From assembly GCF_954871325.1 (NCBI RefSeq), contig NC_088775.1, positions 80,949,561 to 81,013,560 of the forward strand: a stretch of DNA of 64,000 bases, read 5' to 3'. The stretch is from Gordionus sp. m RMFG-2023 (lineage: Eukaryota; Nematomorpha; Gordioida; Chordodea; Parachordodidae). The notes below the pieces were generated by a model. The model was given only the letters and a program-made list of their open reading frames with translations. It did not search any database and was not told the DNA's origin. Position 1 is the first letter of the stretch. The number at the start of each line of letters is the position of its first letter. The translations under genes and the position numbers were made by a program. Below are positions 42,669-55,310 of this stretch, in pieces.

Positions 42669-43725
42669 ATCTAATAGAAATTAAGTACCTTTTACATTCA
42701 TTTTTATATTATATGGTTTATTTTTTATCTCATTATAAAAACTTGGATCATAGAATTTAAATGACAATAAATAAAATAGTCAGCAATATTTTAATGATAT
42801 AATAATTTTTTATTTATAATCATTGTTTTTTTAAATTCAGAATTCTAATATTATAAATTATTTATTATTATAATATGTTAGTTAGCATTTACCATTATCA
42901 TATATGCAAAATAAAAAATTATGATTAAAGAATGGCATTTGTAATGAATATTTTTCTAAATCTGTATTTTTAAATAAAAATCTTACTATAAATCTTCTGT
43001 TTAAATAAGTTAATTAACATTGCATTAAATTATTTTTATACTTTTATTTATTTATTAATGTGTTTTATATTTAAATAAACTTACAGTGAATTAAAAATAG
43101 GAATTACATTTTGATGTTAAACTAAATATAAATACTATAGTTTAGCTTAAATTACCTATTCTGTCATATTATATTAACATCTAGTAGAAATAAAGTACTT
43201 ACCAATTTTTATATAATATTGTTTTACAATAATTTCTTATTGATATATTAAAAAAGTTTATCTTAGTTTATAAACAATATATCAGAGTGGGTAATTTGAA
43301 TTAAACTATACTAGTACATCAAAATGTAATTCCTATTTTTAAATGTAAGTCTATTTAATATAAAACACAAATAAATAAAAGTATAAAATAATTTAATTCA
43401 ATGTTAGTTAACTTATTTAAACTGAAGATTTAGTAAGATTTTTATTATTTAAAAATACAGATTTAGAAAAATATTCATTACAAATGCCATTCTTTAATCA
43501 TATTTTTTTTTATTTTGCATATATGATAATGGTAAATGCTAACTAACATATTATTTAAATAATAAATATTAGAATTCTGAATTTAAAAAAAAATATGATT
43601 TTTATAAATAAAAAATTATTATATCATTAAAATATTTATTGCTAACCATTTTATTTATTGTCATTTAAATGCTATAATCCAAGTTATTTAAAAAAATAAA
43701 AATGAAGGTAAAATTGTTTCTATTA
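42669..43725. repeat. Large imperfect palindrome inside hAT A
   Basis: Arms of roughly 450-500 bp (about 42669-43170 and 43280-43725) with a loop near 110 bp. Matching landmarks: ACTTGGATCATAGAATTTAA against the inverse of TTAAATGCTATAATCCAAGT, and GGAATTACATTTTGATGT against ACATCAAAATGTAATTCC. It lies between the hAT left end and the transposase start. Confidence 0.85.
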
Positions 43726-43800
43726 AGCTTTTTTATTTATTCTATTTATATAATAAAAGATTTTCATCTATCATCATATAGCTTTTTAGTTATCTATTAA

Positions 43801-45748
43801 ATGGTTCGGGAAAAGTCAAATCCTGTGTGTTCCTATTTTAAATTAGATATCATAAAAAATCAATCTATTTGTAAAGTAGAAGATTGTGGTAAGGTCTTAA
43901 CTGGGGACCATGCTGCAAATCTTGAACGAAATATAGAAAGATTCTACAATAGGGAATTCAAATTATTAAGAAAAAAGAAAGAAAATTTGATTATTAAAAA
44001 AATTCAAATAAGGAAAACTGCAAACCAGTATAATACAATCCAATATGCTTTTAAGTCCAACACTACTACAATACAAATCAATATAAATAAAGAAATTAAT
44101 CCGCTCCTGCACCGAGCTAATAACAGTTCACGGTAGGCCAATATAATCAAATGACGACAAAGCATTTCGAAATATTATAGATCCAATAATTATAGGATTG
44201 GGTGGAAATTTAACTATCAATTCGGAAAATATACGAAATAATATTAAAAAAATGGCGTTAGATTTTTCGGAAAATATAAAAAAGGAAGTATATCAAAAAC
44301 TTATTTCGTTAAAATTAGATATAGCAACTAGATATGATAGGTCCATATTGGGGATCAATATTCAATTTATAAATAACGGAAAAATAAAATTAAGGACTCT
44401 ATGCATGAAAGTGATTAAAGAACGACACACATCAGAATATCTTAAAAAAATTATTCTAGATGTTCTAAAAGAATATGAAATAAAAATTGAGCAGATTTAC
44501 ACAATAACCACCGATAATGCAGCAAATATGATTAAGTTAATTAAGCTATTAATACTACACGATGAAGAAGATGATGACCTTAACGATTATTTAATTAATG
44601 ATGATTTAAATAATAATGATATAGATAATGATGATTTAAATAATAATGATATAATTCATGATGAAAATAAAGAACCTTTTAATATTAAAAATATTAATTG
44701 CATCAAATGCCAGATCCATATTAATAGGTATTAGATGTGCTTCACATACATTTCAATTAGCAATTAATGATTGCATTAAAAATTCAAATGAAATTGTCAT
44801 TATAAATAAAGCAAGAAACATCTGCAAAAAAATAAGAAATCAGACAACAATGGCTATTCTCTCAAAATTAAATTTGAAAAAACCACTAATAGATTGTTGC
44901 ACAAGATGGAACTCTATCTATTTAATGTTGGAGAGATTACTAGAGTTAAAAAGTTTTTGCCAAGAAATATCGCTCCAAAGCGATCGCGAAAAATGTTTAT
45001 CAGAGAATGAATGGAAAATAATTAGTGACATATTAAAAGCTTTATATCCAGCTTATGTTTTGACAAAATATTTACAAAGTGAACAATTGACAATGGGTGA
45101 TTTTTATGCTGCGTGGATCAAATGTCTCATGCAAACGAGTAAAGTATACACTCCATTTGCCAGACTTTTAGTTTCTACGATGAAAGCACGAGAAATAAAT
45201 TTCAAAAATGAAGTTTTTTGCTCTGCTATTTATCTCGACCCTAGATATAATGTATTTTTACTTTTTAAGAAAGAGAGATCGCCAGAAAACATCTTTGTAA
45301 AACTTGGAACTTGATACAAAATCTAAATAATCAGAATATTGAAATTCTAAATACTATGCCTACGTGTTCGTATTCGAAGGATAATTTAGATGATGATTTT
45401 GAAGATTTATTAAAGTCGCATGAAAGTCTTAATAAGAATAATTCTCAGGGCATCGAAAATTATAATAAATGTATAGAAATAGAATATATAATTCGGTCAT
45501 TTGATAATATAGAGAGATTAGAAAAAGATACTAATCTTTTGAATTATTGGGAAAATGTAAAGAATAGTATGCCAGAACTTTATAAGTTAGCTATAACTGT
45601 GCTAGCAGTTCCAGCTACGCAGGTCTCCGTAGAAAGAGCATTTTCAAGCCTTAAGTTTATACTCTCTGCGCAGAGAACTAAATTAAATCCTGAAATATTA
45701 GAAAATATTTTAGTTATCCGTTCGAATTCTCTTTTTAAACCTAAATAG
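43801..45748 (+). pseudogene. hAT transposase of element A, interrupted
   Basis: BED-type zinc finger region at the start (VCSYFKLDIIKNQSICKVE, CGKVLTGDHAANLERNIERF). Mid part: YTITTDNAANMIKLI (an RNase-H-fold catalytic strand), then RCASHTFQLAINDCIK (the CxxH-type motif) and DCCTRWNSIYLMLERLLEL. C-terminal dimerisation domain: LLNYWENVKNSMPELYKLA, VPATQVSVERAFSS and SAQRTKLNPEILENILVIR, ending at 45748. The coding is split over four overlapping or adjacent frames, 43801-44136, 44198-44734, 44658-45314 and 45311-45748, so it needs introns or, more likely, has suffered about three breaks. An Asp/Asn-rich DDLNNND repeat has expanded around 44565-44660. Confidence 0.9.
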
Positions 45749-48239
45749 TATAGTATACATATTATTTTATTCATTATTGTATTTACGCATGTTTGTTTTT
45801 ATCTTATTTATTTATGAAATAAAACTAATTTATCTAATTTATATTTCCTAAATTTAATAAAAATATCTATTAGATTATCATGGATAAATTAAATAAGAAA
45901 TTATAAACTAAAAAGATTTTTCTCTAAAATTAATATATACATGGTTAATGATTAATTTTTTTAAAATTAAATTTATAAAAACCGGAACAAACCGAAAAGA
46001 ACCGTTATAAATTATAAAACGAACCGATATGATTTTTTTTAAAAAAACCGAAATGGAACAAAACCTTTATAAAATTTTAAACTAAAAACCGGAACGAACC
46101 GAACCGTTATACTAAACGGTTAGAAACCCTGCTGAGGGCACTTTTTAAATTTGAAAGAATCCAATATGAGTGGATATTTTTATTCTTATTATTTTTGCTA
46201 TTTGTGTTGTATAGAATTATAAAATAAAAAAGTCAGAATTTACAGTTTATAAATGAAAACGTAAAAGGTGAAATTAAATAAATTCAACAAATATTAATAG
46301 TTATTGCATAAAAGGTTTAGAATAAATAAATTCTAATTTAAAAAAATAGTTCCTTAATTTTTCGGCCATGTAGGGCATGATTAAAATTTTGTCTTTCACG
46401 ATAAGGTTAATCGGGCTAACCAGAGTTGCTAAACGCTATTTTTAAAAGTAGCGCGCTACCGCTATAGCTATTTGTCAAAAAAAGTAGCGCGCTATTAGAG
46501 CTACTTTTTATAAAAAAAAATTTAGAAACAAATGAAACAAATTTTTTTTATTTTTTTTTGCTTATAATGTAAATGTATAATAAATATTATATAAAAATCA
46601 ACATTTATAAATATAAAAATATAGTTAGTTTAGATTATAAAAAAATAAGCAATATAAATAAATATTTGATATGGAAATGAATCATTATTAATTAGAAGTA
46701 CTTCTGTATACTCTTTTATAAAAGTATGCTCTTCATCGTTAATATATTCAATTTCAACAAGATCACAGAGATAATTAATCTCTTATCTTCTTTCCTCCAG
46801 AAAAAAAGCGATTAGTTTTATTGCTGGTATACAGAATTCCATCTTGTACGATTAGGGGTTAATAAATACCTCCCATGTCAGAACTTTTAGGAGATTTGTT
46901 CTGCTTATTCCATAAAGTTTGACATTTATAAAATGTCGATCTTGACACCCTTTTAAAATCTTCATCATTTAAAGCTCCTTCAGCATCTACTGTTGCTATC
47001 AAATTTAAATTATGACAGGAGCATCTCTGATGGCTGGGTAACATTGTGGAGTTAGTTGAAGATCCTATAGAATATTGATTAGATTAACATTTATTATAAA
47101 ATAATTTAAACCTTCTTCTAAGATCTCATTAATATCATTGGCATCAACACCTATTTCCCCCTCTTCCAATACATGTTGACTATCATTGTATCTCATCCTC
47201 AGCATTATCCTCACCAAATATTCTATATTTATATTAAATAGGACAAATTAAATTATTCATCCAGCTTTAATAGAAATGTCTAGTAATATTTATCATAAAT
47301 GTTGTGGAAAAATCATTTCTTAGTATTCTAAATTTTGAACCTCAAGAATTATAATGTAACTAAGCAAAAATATTTTATCAAATGAATACATTGAATGAAT
47401 TCCCTGTACTGTATATAAATTGATGGCAATTAATCAATAAAAAATAAATATAGTAAAAATCTAATCATCCATGAAATATTCAATAACCATATCTTATTAA
47501 ATGTTAGATTAGCTCAATGACACTGTACAATAAAAATTAATGAAATAATCCACCTCTGTTTTATATTTTATTAGTTAATTTCACTAATTTTATTTATAAT
47601 TTGATATAAATTCTGATAATCATAATATTACTAAAATATGTGTGTATTTAGTTAATAAAAATTCTATAAATAATGTGAAATATTAAAATACTAAATATTT
47701 TATAGATTAAATAATAACCATTCCATTCTGATTAATTTACTGCCCAAAAAATCATAACTTAAAATAAATATTATAAATAAATTTGTGATATAACCTAAAT
47801 GCCTTCAGGTAGTTAGACCCATTATCAGTAACCATCTTGCAAACTTTATTATGAATCCTAAAAGACTTGTGGATGTCAATAATTTTATTTGCAAGTACGT
47901 CATATGTCTGGCATCCTATAATCCTTTTAAGGGCTAAGGCTACACATCTTCTTTTTAAAGTCCTAGAGTCTAACCAATGGCCTGTGATTCCCAAATAAGC
48001 TCTAAAAATATTTAATCAGATCAATTTATAAATATAAATAAGTTTTACCTTCTGTTATGTGTCCAACTATCTGCCGTGGTCAGGGTTGCCAGGTCAAAAT
48101 TTTCAAATTGTGGGAGAAATTAGGTATTTTGTGGGAGAAATATAAAAATTGTGGGAGAAATTGCTAAAAAAATTTTTTGCAGGCCTTCGGCCTGCAAAGG
48201 ACCGGGATTTAGAATTGACTTAGTTATCCACTTATTATT

Positions 48240-48530
48240 TTTTATAAATATAAAATCTAATCTATTTTCCAAAATAAAATAGGTAATTATTTTTCAAAAT
48301 AAAATAGCTAACTTTTTTAAAATAAAATAGCTAACTTTTTTTCAAAATAAAATAGCCAACTATTTTTCAAAATAAAATAGCCAACTATTTTTCAAAATAA
48401 AATATCCAACTCTTTTTCAAAATAAAATAGCCTAACTATTTTTCAAAATAAAATATCCAACTCTTTTTCAAAATAAAATAGTTAACTATTTTCCAAAATA
48501 AAATACCCAACTATTTTTCAAAATAGGTAA
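48240..48530. repeat. Tandem array, about 26-bp unit
   Basis: Roughly ten units of the form TTTTTCAAAATAAAATAGCC plus AACTA, varying at the last few bases (AGCTAAC, AGCCAAC, ATCCAAC). Inside hAT C near its left end. Confidence 0.9.
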
Positions 48531-48733
48531 TTACTGTACGACACAAAATTTCTTAGAGTACTATCTTTATTATTAAAAAAACATATTGATTTATTATAAT
48601 ATATTAATTTTGTTTAAAAATAATAACCAACGATCTTTTTTAAATACAAAAGAATGTAAACAAGATAAAATTTTATAAAAAATTGTAATTTTACAATGTA
48701 AAAAAAATAAATGGGGGAAGGGAATATGATATT

Positions 48734-49110
48734 TTGAGGTATCAAAAATCTTCAAAGCATAAATCAGTACAGGGCATTCTATCAACATCTATTTCAAAAC
48801 AAAAATATTCTTCAAAAATAAGAAATAATATAGATGCAACTACAGTTGCGGAAATGGTAATTACCTATCATGCAGTACAACATTCAGAGAGTTACTCAAC
48901 ATCTCAATGTTGGTAGAATCTTTCCCCATAATATTTAACGACTAATATAAATGAATAGAATATTTTGTAGAACACAAAATGAGCAAGGCTATCAACAATG
49001 TTTTAGGATATAAATCCAGAAGGTCAATTCTTGACGATTTGAAAGATGTGCAAACATATGCAATTCTAACAGATGCATCTAATAAGGAGATATCAAAACA
49101 TTTCCCTTGA
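48734..49110 (+). pseudogene. Decayed hAT transposase of element C
   Basis: Two recognisable pieces. First, SVQGILSTSISKQKYSS and AEMVITYHAVQHSESYSTSQ, which corresponds to the region after the BED finger. Second, INNVLGYKSRRSILDDLKDV followed by TYAILTDASNKE, the catalytic-strand region (DAS). Later parts (49190-49400) are not readable as a frame. Inactive. Confidence 0.7.
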
Positions 49111-52100
49111 TCCTCCCCTATTTCAACAAAATTAATGTCATTTTAATAAAACTATTAAAAAAATTTTCTCCAGATATGAAATATCCAAAGACATAGCTAA
49201 CCATATATAATGGTAAATATGGCAGATTTGGCATTACCAATGAATTGCATGGTAGCTTTCTGATCTGATAATTCCTCAGTAAATTTGGCAAAAACCAGAG
49301 TGTATTTACAGAATTGAGTCAGCATAATGTTGGTTGACAGGTTCCTCCTAATACGCGCCATCTAAGAATTTTAAAATACAAACCTTTAAAAAATAAATAG
49401 ATTATAAAAGCTGTCCTATTTGAAAATAATTTTCAAAAATAAATGGCAGAAGTATATTTAGGAATTTTACATATAGGAAATCTACTATATGCTGTTAATA
49501 TGCAGTTGCAATCAGAAGAATATAATTTAATAAAGGCTCACTAAATTATGCTGCAGAAATACCAAAGTAAGAATATTACTATTATCGGATAATTATTAAT
49601 AAGATTTAATATGATGTCATGTTTGAGGAGATTGTAATGCTTCTTTATTTTTATGATTTGCCAAAATATTCAAAATATTAATTTTACAATGTAAAAAATA
49701 AATTTATTTGATTTTATGCAAATGTATAAATAAGATTTTATAAAATATAGAGTTATAGTTAATTATATTTTATATGAGATTTAAATAATGGAACTAAACG
49801 TTTTTCCGTCGTTATTAAGATATTAAAAATCCTGGCATGACATTTTATAATTTTGTTTAACCATTAACTCGGCCTCTTAGGATATCTTAAGCTTAGATTA
49901 AAGATGATTAGGATAATAATATTTTCTAAGATGAGTTCCACCTTCATTGCTAATTTTTAAAAATATTACTTCTAATATTAATAATATATTTTTTAATATA
50001 TAATAGTACATAAGCAGTTTATATTGAAAATAATTTTTCTTTTTATATATTTAATTATAACATTTTATTGTCCAAAAAACAACATCAGTATTGGAAACTA
50101 GTGCTTTAACCTCAAAACAATCTAAATCTCACCTAGAAGATAACTATCATGGTATATATAAATAAAAATATTAAAAAAGCACTAGTTTCACATACTATTC
50201 TAACTTCAAATTTTGAAAATGTCGAATGGATTGGATTGGATGGAGAATTTAAAATTAGCGGAAAAATAAAATAAAAGAACTAGACATATTTTTCGAATAA
50301 ATATTTAAAATTTATTTTAAAAATATAAAAATAATCAAATAATGTCTCTCAAAATTATTATTTATATATTAAAAACATTAAAATGCTAAAAAAAAAATTG
50401 TGGGAGAAATTAAAAAATTGTGGGAGATTTTTGTGGGAGATTGTGGGAGATTTCTAATTGTGGGAGTTTTGTGGGAGTGAGATGTATGTGGGTAAACTAA
50501 AAAATTGTGGGAGACTCCCACTGATGGGGGGAGGCATGGCAACCCTGGCCGTGGTACATACATAAGATATATCTGATAACTCTACTATTAGAGCATCTTT
50601 CATCACTTTGAAGTTGTCGGCTATTTTATTCATAAGTGTCTGGCGACATAAAACTGTTGTGCCAGGGGATAAAGTTTTAATCATCATAGTAAATGATGGA
50701 TTATCAACCAAGGACAATGGCGGAACTGTGTCAATAATAAAATCAACAATTACTTTATCAGCCAATTTTTGTGAAATATTGGCATGTTTATTATCAGTTA
50801 ATTTGGTTTGGATAGTATTTGTCTTTTTGAATGAAGATTCTCCTATACCAAATTTTTTTATATGTTTCTCTATTTCCTTACAGCAATTGGCGTGAACAGT
50901 CTAATAAAATAAATAATATTATAATGTAAAAATAACAATTTACCTTTAGGTGTTTCTTCAGGTTATAGCTACTCAATTGATTTGATGATATATATTTTTT
51001 ACATTTTAAGCACAGGAATTTGAATCCAGATTTTGTTTTAATATTTATTTTAAAAAATTTTTCAAATCTAGGGAATGGGAAATCGTTATTAGAGTTATTA
51101 AGTACATTTTCTTTCATTGAATCTTCCATGTCCGAATCACTTTCAAGGATTTGGATATCCATGGGCGATGCCATTTTAGATTATTAACACAGATTGAAAA
51201 TATAAATTAAAAATTTAAAATATATTTAAATTTCAAAATTAAATAATAAATTATAAAAATTATAATTAATTATGATATTATATTTAAATTTTCATGTTTA
51301 TACTTACATTCATTATATTTTTTAAAAGTAGCGAAGTAGCGCGCTACTTAGCTACTTTAAAAAAAATTAGCGCGCTAAAAAATTAAATAATTTTAAAAAA
51401 AGTAGCGGCTATTAGCTATAGCTAACAAAAAAGATAGCGCGCTACTTGTAGTGCGCTACTTTAACAACTCTTGGGCTAACAAAAATTGGGTATCTTCATC
51501 GAAATAATTACCCGAGTTTTCATCTTATAACTCACACTATATCTTAAAAGTAATATCAAATTTAAATATATCAAAGAAATAAAGGTTATTTTCTAAAAAC
51601 TTAGAAGTAAATTATTAATATAATTGATGCCTATTAAATGGTAAAAATTTATGGAGAAAATTGGATTCTCTAATAAAAAAAGATTAAATTTAAAAATAAT
51701 GCAAAGTCAATTGCAATTTTGGGAATACTCCTTAAAGAGTAAAAAATTAATTCTTTTATGTTGTAATAGGAAAGATTACTCGAAATATTTATGTACTATA
51801 AATTTAATATTATATATAGTTTGAATTATATCACGAAACTTAGTACATTTCTGTTCCTTACTCAAATGCAGTAAATTATTTAATTGAAATGGCATAAACT
51901 TATCTTAATATATTTAAAAAAGGCATAGGAAAACATATCCCTAATAAATAGGATTCCAAAAGATAGGCGTGAGAACTCTTATTGGCATTCTGCCTAAGAA
52001 TATAAAAGAATAAAGGCCGACATCGGAGCAGGCGAACTTATTAGAGCTGAAGTGATCATTATTTTGATTTCTCAAACACTAATGGCATTAATTTTGATTT

Positions 52101-52445
52101 GAATACCTACCTTTTTAATTTATAATACCTCATATGACTTCTTATCAATACTAATAAAATTATTGTTTTTAAAAAATTTATTACAATCAAAAAAATAAAA
52201 AATATAAATTAAAATAAAAAAATTTTAACGGCAAATTTTGCTTTTTTAATCTGTCGTTTTAATATGATTCAACGTTATAACATCAAAGTGATTGGGCGTT
52301 TTTTTCAAATATCTATTACCGTTGTGTTGACGTAATTAAATTCAAATTAAATAAAATAGAAATTTTCTAAAACATTTGCACTTTGCGACGGCACAAGAAA
52401 AAATAATTTATTCAAATTAAAAAGAAATAAAATTATATTATAAAG

Positions 52446-52612
52446 CTATAGCCTACTATACTGACTACAAGGAAACAGGTTACTTCCATTGTATTTATCG
52501 TAACGTATCATAGATAAGTAGCTTGAGATTCTATACCCTCCTTCATTTCCAATCTCCACTTTAAAAAAATTAATATGATTATAATAAATACACCATACTT
52601 TATCTTGCAAAG
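52446..52612 (-). CDS. Candidate terminal exon beside a MITE
   Basis: Minus-strand frame reading KVEIGNEGGYRISSYLSMIR and ending SNLFPCSQYSRL then TAG. The frame continues upstream into the MITE at 52613, which supplies its first codons and is not host coding, so the real exon probably starts within 52446-52612 at an unclear acceptor. Confidence 0.25.
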
Positions 52613-52810
52613 TAGTGTTATTAAACTCTTCCATTTGAGCCAATACGGCTAAGTCAATATTTAATCCAGAAAAATATTAAGCCTGTAGATTTTGCTTATA
52701 AATGCAACAAAGGTTTGGACATCTATTAGCAAAATCTCAAGGCTTAGAGAATATTTTTATGGTTTAAAATATTGAGATAGTGATTTTTAAAAATCGCTTT
52801 AAATATTATA
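52613..52810. mobile_element. MITE family M1, right end decayed
   Basis: Left end TAGTGTTATTAAAC is clear; the interior GGTTTGGACATCTATTAGCA matches the copy at 56787; the right terminus is lost after TTTTTAAAAATCGC. Confidence 0.7.
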
Positions 52811-53202
52811 TTTTTATGATTTTGGACGCAGCCTAAAAAAAATTTACTTGCGGAAATTTTTATTTTGAAGAATAAATACACAAGGAAATATATAATACGA
52901 CTATAAGCTTCATTAAAATTCAAATGCATTTTTATGGCTCAAATTGAAAACTAAAAAATTTTTTTGTGGAAATTAAAATTGGGAAAAATCTTATCATTTT
53001 CTTCCATAAATAAGCTTAGTTGTCAAAAAGGTGGTATTGGTACATCTCTGATTAATTTTAGTTAATTAAGTTAACTTAAATATCGGGCAATAGTGAATAT
53101 AGTTTACTAATTAAGGATTCTCTTGAAAACCATTAGAGATTTTACTATATTAAACTTTATAATATTTGAAGAGTGTAAGCATAATGATATTTTTTAATCA
53201 AG

Positions 53203-53316
53203 TGTATAACCGAGAAATTTTCAAGATTGGGATAAAATGCGTGCAGAGCAGAGGATTATACTTTTACCCAAACAAAGAGTCTTCAGCCATTTATTTTAAA
53301 ATGGGATCATCCCACA
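53203..53316 (+). CDS. Candidate internal exon
   Basis: Between acceptor AATCAAG and donor GTAAAA the plus strand is open: YNREIFKIGIKCVQSRGLYF, then PNKESSAIYFKMGSSH. No family recognised and no neighbour exon joined. Confidence 0.3.
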
Positions 53317-54233
53317 GTAAAAATAGGTCTTTATTATTTATGTTTAAAACACACTTTTTTTGTTTTGTTTTTTTGAAAATTTAGAACGAAACCTCCAAAT
53401 TTTTTGTTTGTTTTTTTAATTAATTTATTTTTTGGGTAATTTTGATATTTATAATTGTTAAATATTTATTATTGATTTATTCACAATGAAATGTGGAATA
53501 AAATTTATATTATATTACTATATTTGCAATTAATCTACTTGGTGATCTCAGTTATATGCTATAATATAATAGACTACTTGTTCTGAAAATATATTTATTT
53601 GCGTTATTTAATTGTCTTATTATTGTAATTTTCATCATAATTCTTTATTTTACACACTTTTATATAAACTGGATATTGTGTTTCTCTTGTATCAATAATA
53701 ATTATTTGGGATTTCAATTAGGAGGTATTTAAATTAGAGGTAAAAATTAATTTTTGAGATGGAAGAGGTAGGGAGGTAAGATTTTGAGAGAGGTAGAAGG
53801 TTAAAAATGTCCGGAGTGGGGAGGGTAAGATTACTTAATGGGGTGAAGCATTGAAGCCGCTGACTCTACCTTAGTAAAATTGATAGTTGTAATTATATCT
53901 TAACTCTTAAGTACTATAAAACAAAAAGGGTTATTTTATTTTTTATTAAGTATATACTAGAATACTACATGAGTTTTTTAAAAATTTTTTAAATATAACA
54001 ATAATAAATATCATTTTGAATTTTTCAATATAGCATATATTATCACCTAAATATTGGCAAATAACGCTAAATTTTAGGCCTTGACCTAAATGGACTTAAT
54101 TTTATGTTGATTTTATTATTGATTTATTAAATATTTTTGTAGTTTCACTTATATTTCTCAGATTTTTGATAATTGTTTTATAAGATTTATTTTTAGAAAG
54201 CAGGAATATTTAGTTTTTTATAAAATATATTAA

Positions 54234-54455
54234 TCATACAAAAGAATTGTACAAATAGAAGAACCAATGATACATATCTTTTATTATAATTCGATCTGAA
54301 TTATTTTCTTTTGCAAAAATGATTGATCTTATTATTTCATTTTGGAACTTTTTAAAATCGGGTTGATAAATATATTTGTTATAGTAAAATCCTGATTTAA
54401 AGATTTTCAGAGGAACAACCACTTTTAAAATTGGTAAGATTGCAATATTGTCCAA
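54234..54455 (-). CDS. Weak coding candidate
   Basis: An open minus-strand frame without an ATG start: PLKIFKSGFYYNKYIYQPDF and later ENNSDRIIIKDMYHWFFYLY before TGA. May be a terminal exon; evidence is only frame length and moderately mixed codons. Confidence 0.22.
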   Translation of the reverse strand: MDNIAILPILKVVVPLKIFKSGFYYNKYIYQPDFKKFQNEIIRSIIFAKENNSDRIIIKDMYHWFFYLYNSFV

Positions 54456-54649
54456 TCTTAAAATGTATTTATAATAGTGTCTGATTTATTCATTAAGTAA
54501 AATTTTATACATTTACATTTTACTTACTTTAAAAGAAAAGAAACGGTATAAAAAATCGATTTTACAAAAACTGTGATTCGAGATGAATGATAATTAAAAT
54601 ATTTGTTATACCAATCGGTTCGGATTGATAAAAACTAATTATATTTTTT

Positions 54650-55310
54650 ATAGTGTCTTCAGTCATATTTTCTTTCCTAGCTATAGTCACTCCCAGTTAT
54701 TCTGATTTACTATGTCTATTATTTTCCCCTTTAATCACTCGATGTTGCATAAAATAAGGTCATTATCTAAGTTTTGTCAGTATTAATATTTAATTCAAAC
54801 TTTTTCCCTTCCATGACAACCTTATTAACTAGATTTCATCTTGCTTTTCTGATGATTCCGAAATAAGCTATCTTTGGCGAAGGCCATTACATAAATATTC
54901 CCAATGATTTCCCCATCTTTCTTCCCTTATCTTTACGGTTTTCATTATCTTACCCTATTTATAATGTGGGTAAAGATTAATGAATGACCTGAATCTCACC
55001 ATGCTTTAAGCCGATCTCCACTGGAATTTTTTCAGATTTTATACCTGTGTGAAATATCTAAGTTGTGTAATTACGTAAGACTTTTATAAGGAGGTATAGG
55101 TGATGGGGTATTTCTACGTTACTTAATGATTCTCAGTTTTACGAGAGTAATATAGTCAAAGGTCCAGAAGTCGATGGCTAAGGTAGAGACTTCTTTCTTT
55201 TGCAGAGCTACCTTTTCTAATAATAATCTTTCTGTCATAATAGCTTCTATCGTTGTGTCCTTTTCTAAATGACACGCATCAAGGTTAGTATAATCTCAGG
55301 GGTTATTCAA
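54650..55310 (-). pseudogene. Decayed LINE reverse transcriptase fragment
   Basis: The minus strand reads CHLEKDTTIEAIMTERLLLE and VSTLAIDFWTFDYITL (degraded catalytic A box with DFxxxFD), then IPVEIGLKHGEIQ (B box, HGE for QGD) and KFELNINTDKT (after the D box). Many stops. Not the same lineage as the LINE at 35640. Confidence 0.55.

Larger units (their letters stand above)
41708..46131 (+). mobile_element. hAT transposon A, full length
   Basis: 4424 bp. Left end CAGGGGTTCGAACCGAACCG; the right end is the inverse of CAGGGTTTCTAACCGTTTAG, and both subterminal zones are packed with GAACCG/CGGTTC words. The 8-bp target duplication is CTGAGAGC (41700-41707) / CTGAGGGC (46132-46139), one mismatch. 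Transposase remains at 43801-45748; a giant palindrome lies at 42669-43725. Confidence 0.93.
48081..50547 (+). mobile_element. hAT transposon C, inserted in the transposase of B
   Basis: 2467 bp with 11-bp terminal repeats CAGGGTTGCCA and a perfect 8-bp target duplication GCCGTGGT (48073-48080 and 50548-50555) taken from the coding sequence of B. Both subterminal zones hold repeats of TTGTGGGAGA (three on the left, at least seven on the right), the sort of word hAT transposases bind. It contains a tandem array at 48240-48530 and decayed transposase at 48734-49110. Confidence 0.93.
46859..51174 (-). pseudogene. hAT transposase of element B, split by element C
   Basis: Read on the minus strand: 51174-50878 has an acidic start then a BED finger (FKFLCLKCKKYISSNQL, LKKHLKV). 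50765-50556 has DKVIVDFIIDTVPPLSLVD, PGTTVLCRQTLMNKIADNF and SYVCTTA. After element C, 48080-47752 continues TTADSWTHNRR (with a probable intron donor GTAAAA), then GITGHWLDSRTLKRR, GCQTYDVLANKIIDIHKSF and VTDNGSNYLKAFR. 47044-46859 has LPSHQRCSCHNLNLIATVDA and QTLWNKQNKSPKSSD. The order and motifs are those of hAT transposases. The C-terminal dimerisation domain is not clearly seen. The gene is interrupted, so inactive. Confidence 0.88.
46421..51472 (-). mobile_element. hAT transposon B, full length but interrupted by element C
   Basis: 5052 bp including C. Ends CAGAGTTGCTAAACGCTA and the inverse of AAGAGTTGTTAAAGTAGCG; subterminal zones carry many AGTAGCGCGCTA words in both orientations. 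Perfect 8-bp target duplication GGGCTAAC (46413-46420 and 51473-51480). Transposase on the minus strand. Confidence 0.93.

Noticed and set aside
45580-45774. 64-codon minus-strand frame
   Set aside because: Antisense of the hAT A dimerisation domain.
50608-50895. 95-codon plus-strand frame
   Set aside because: Antisense of the element B transposase segment.
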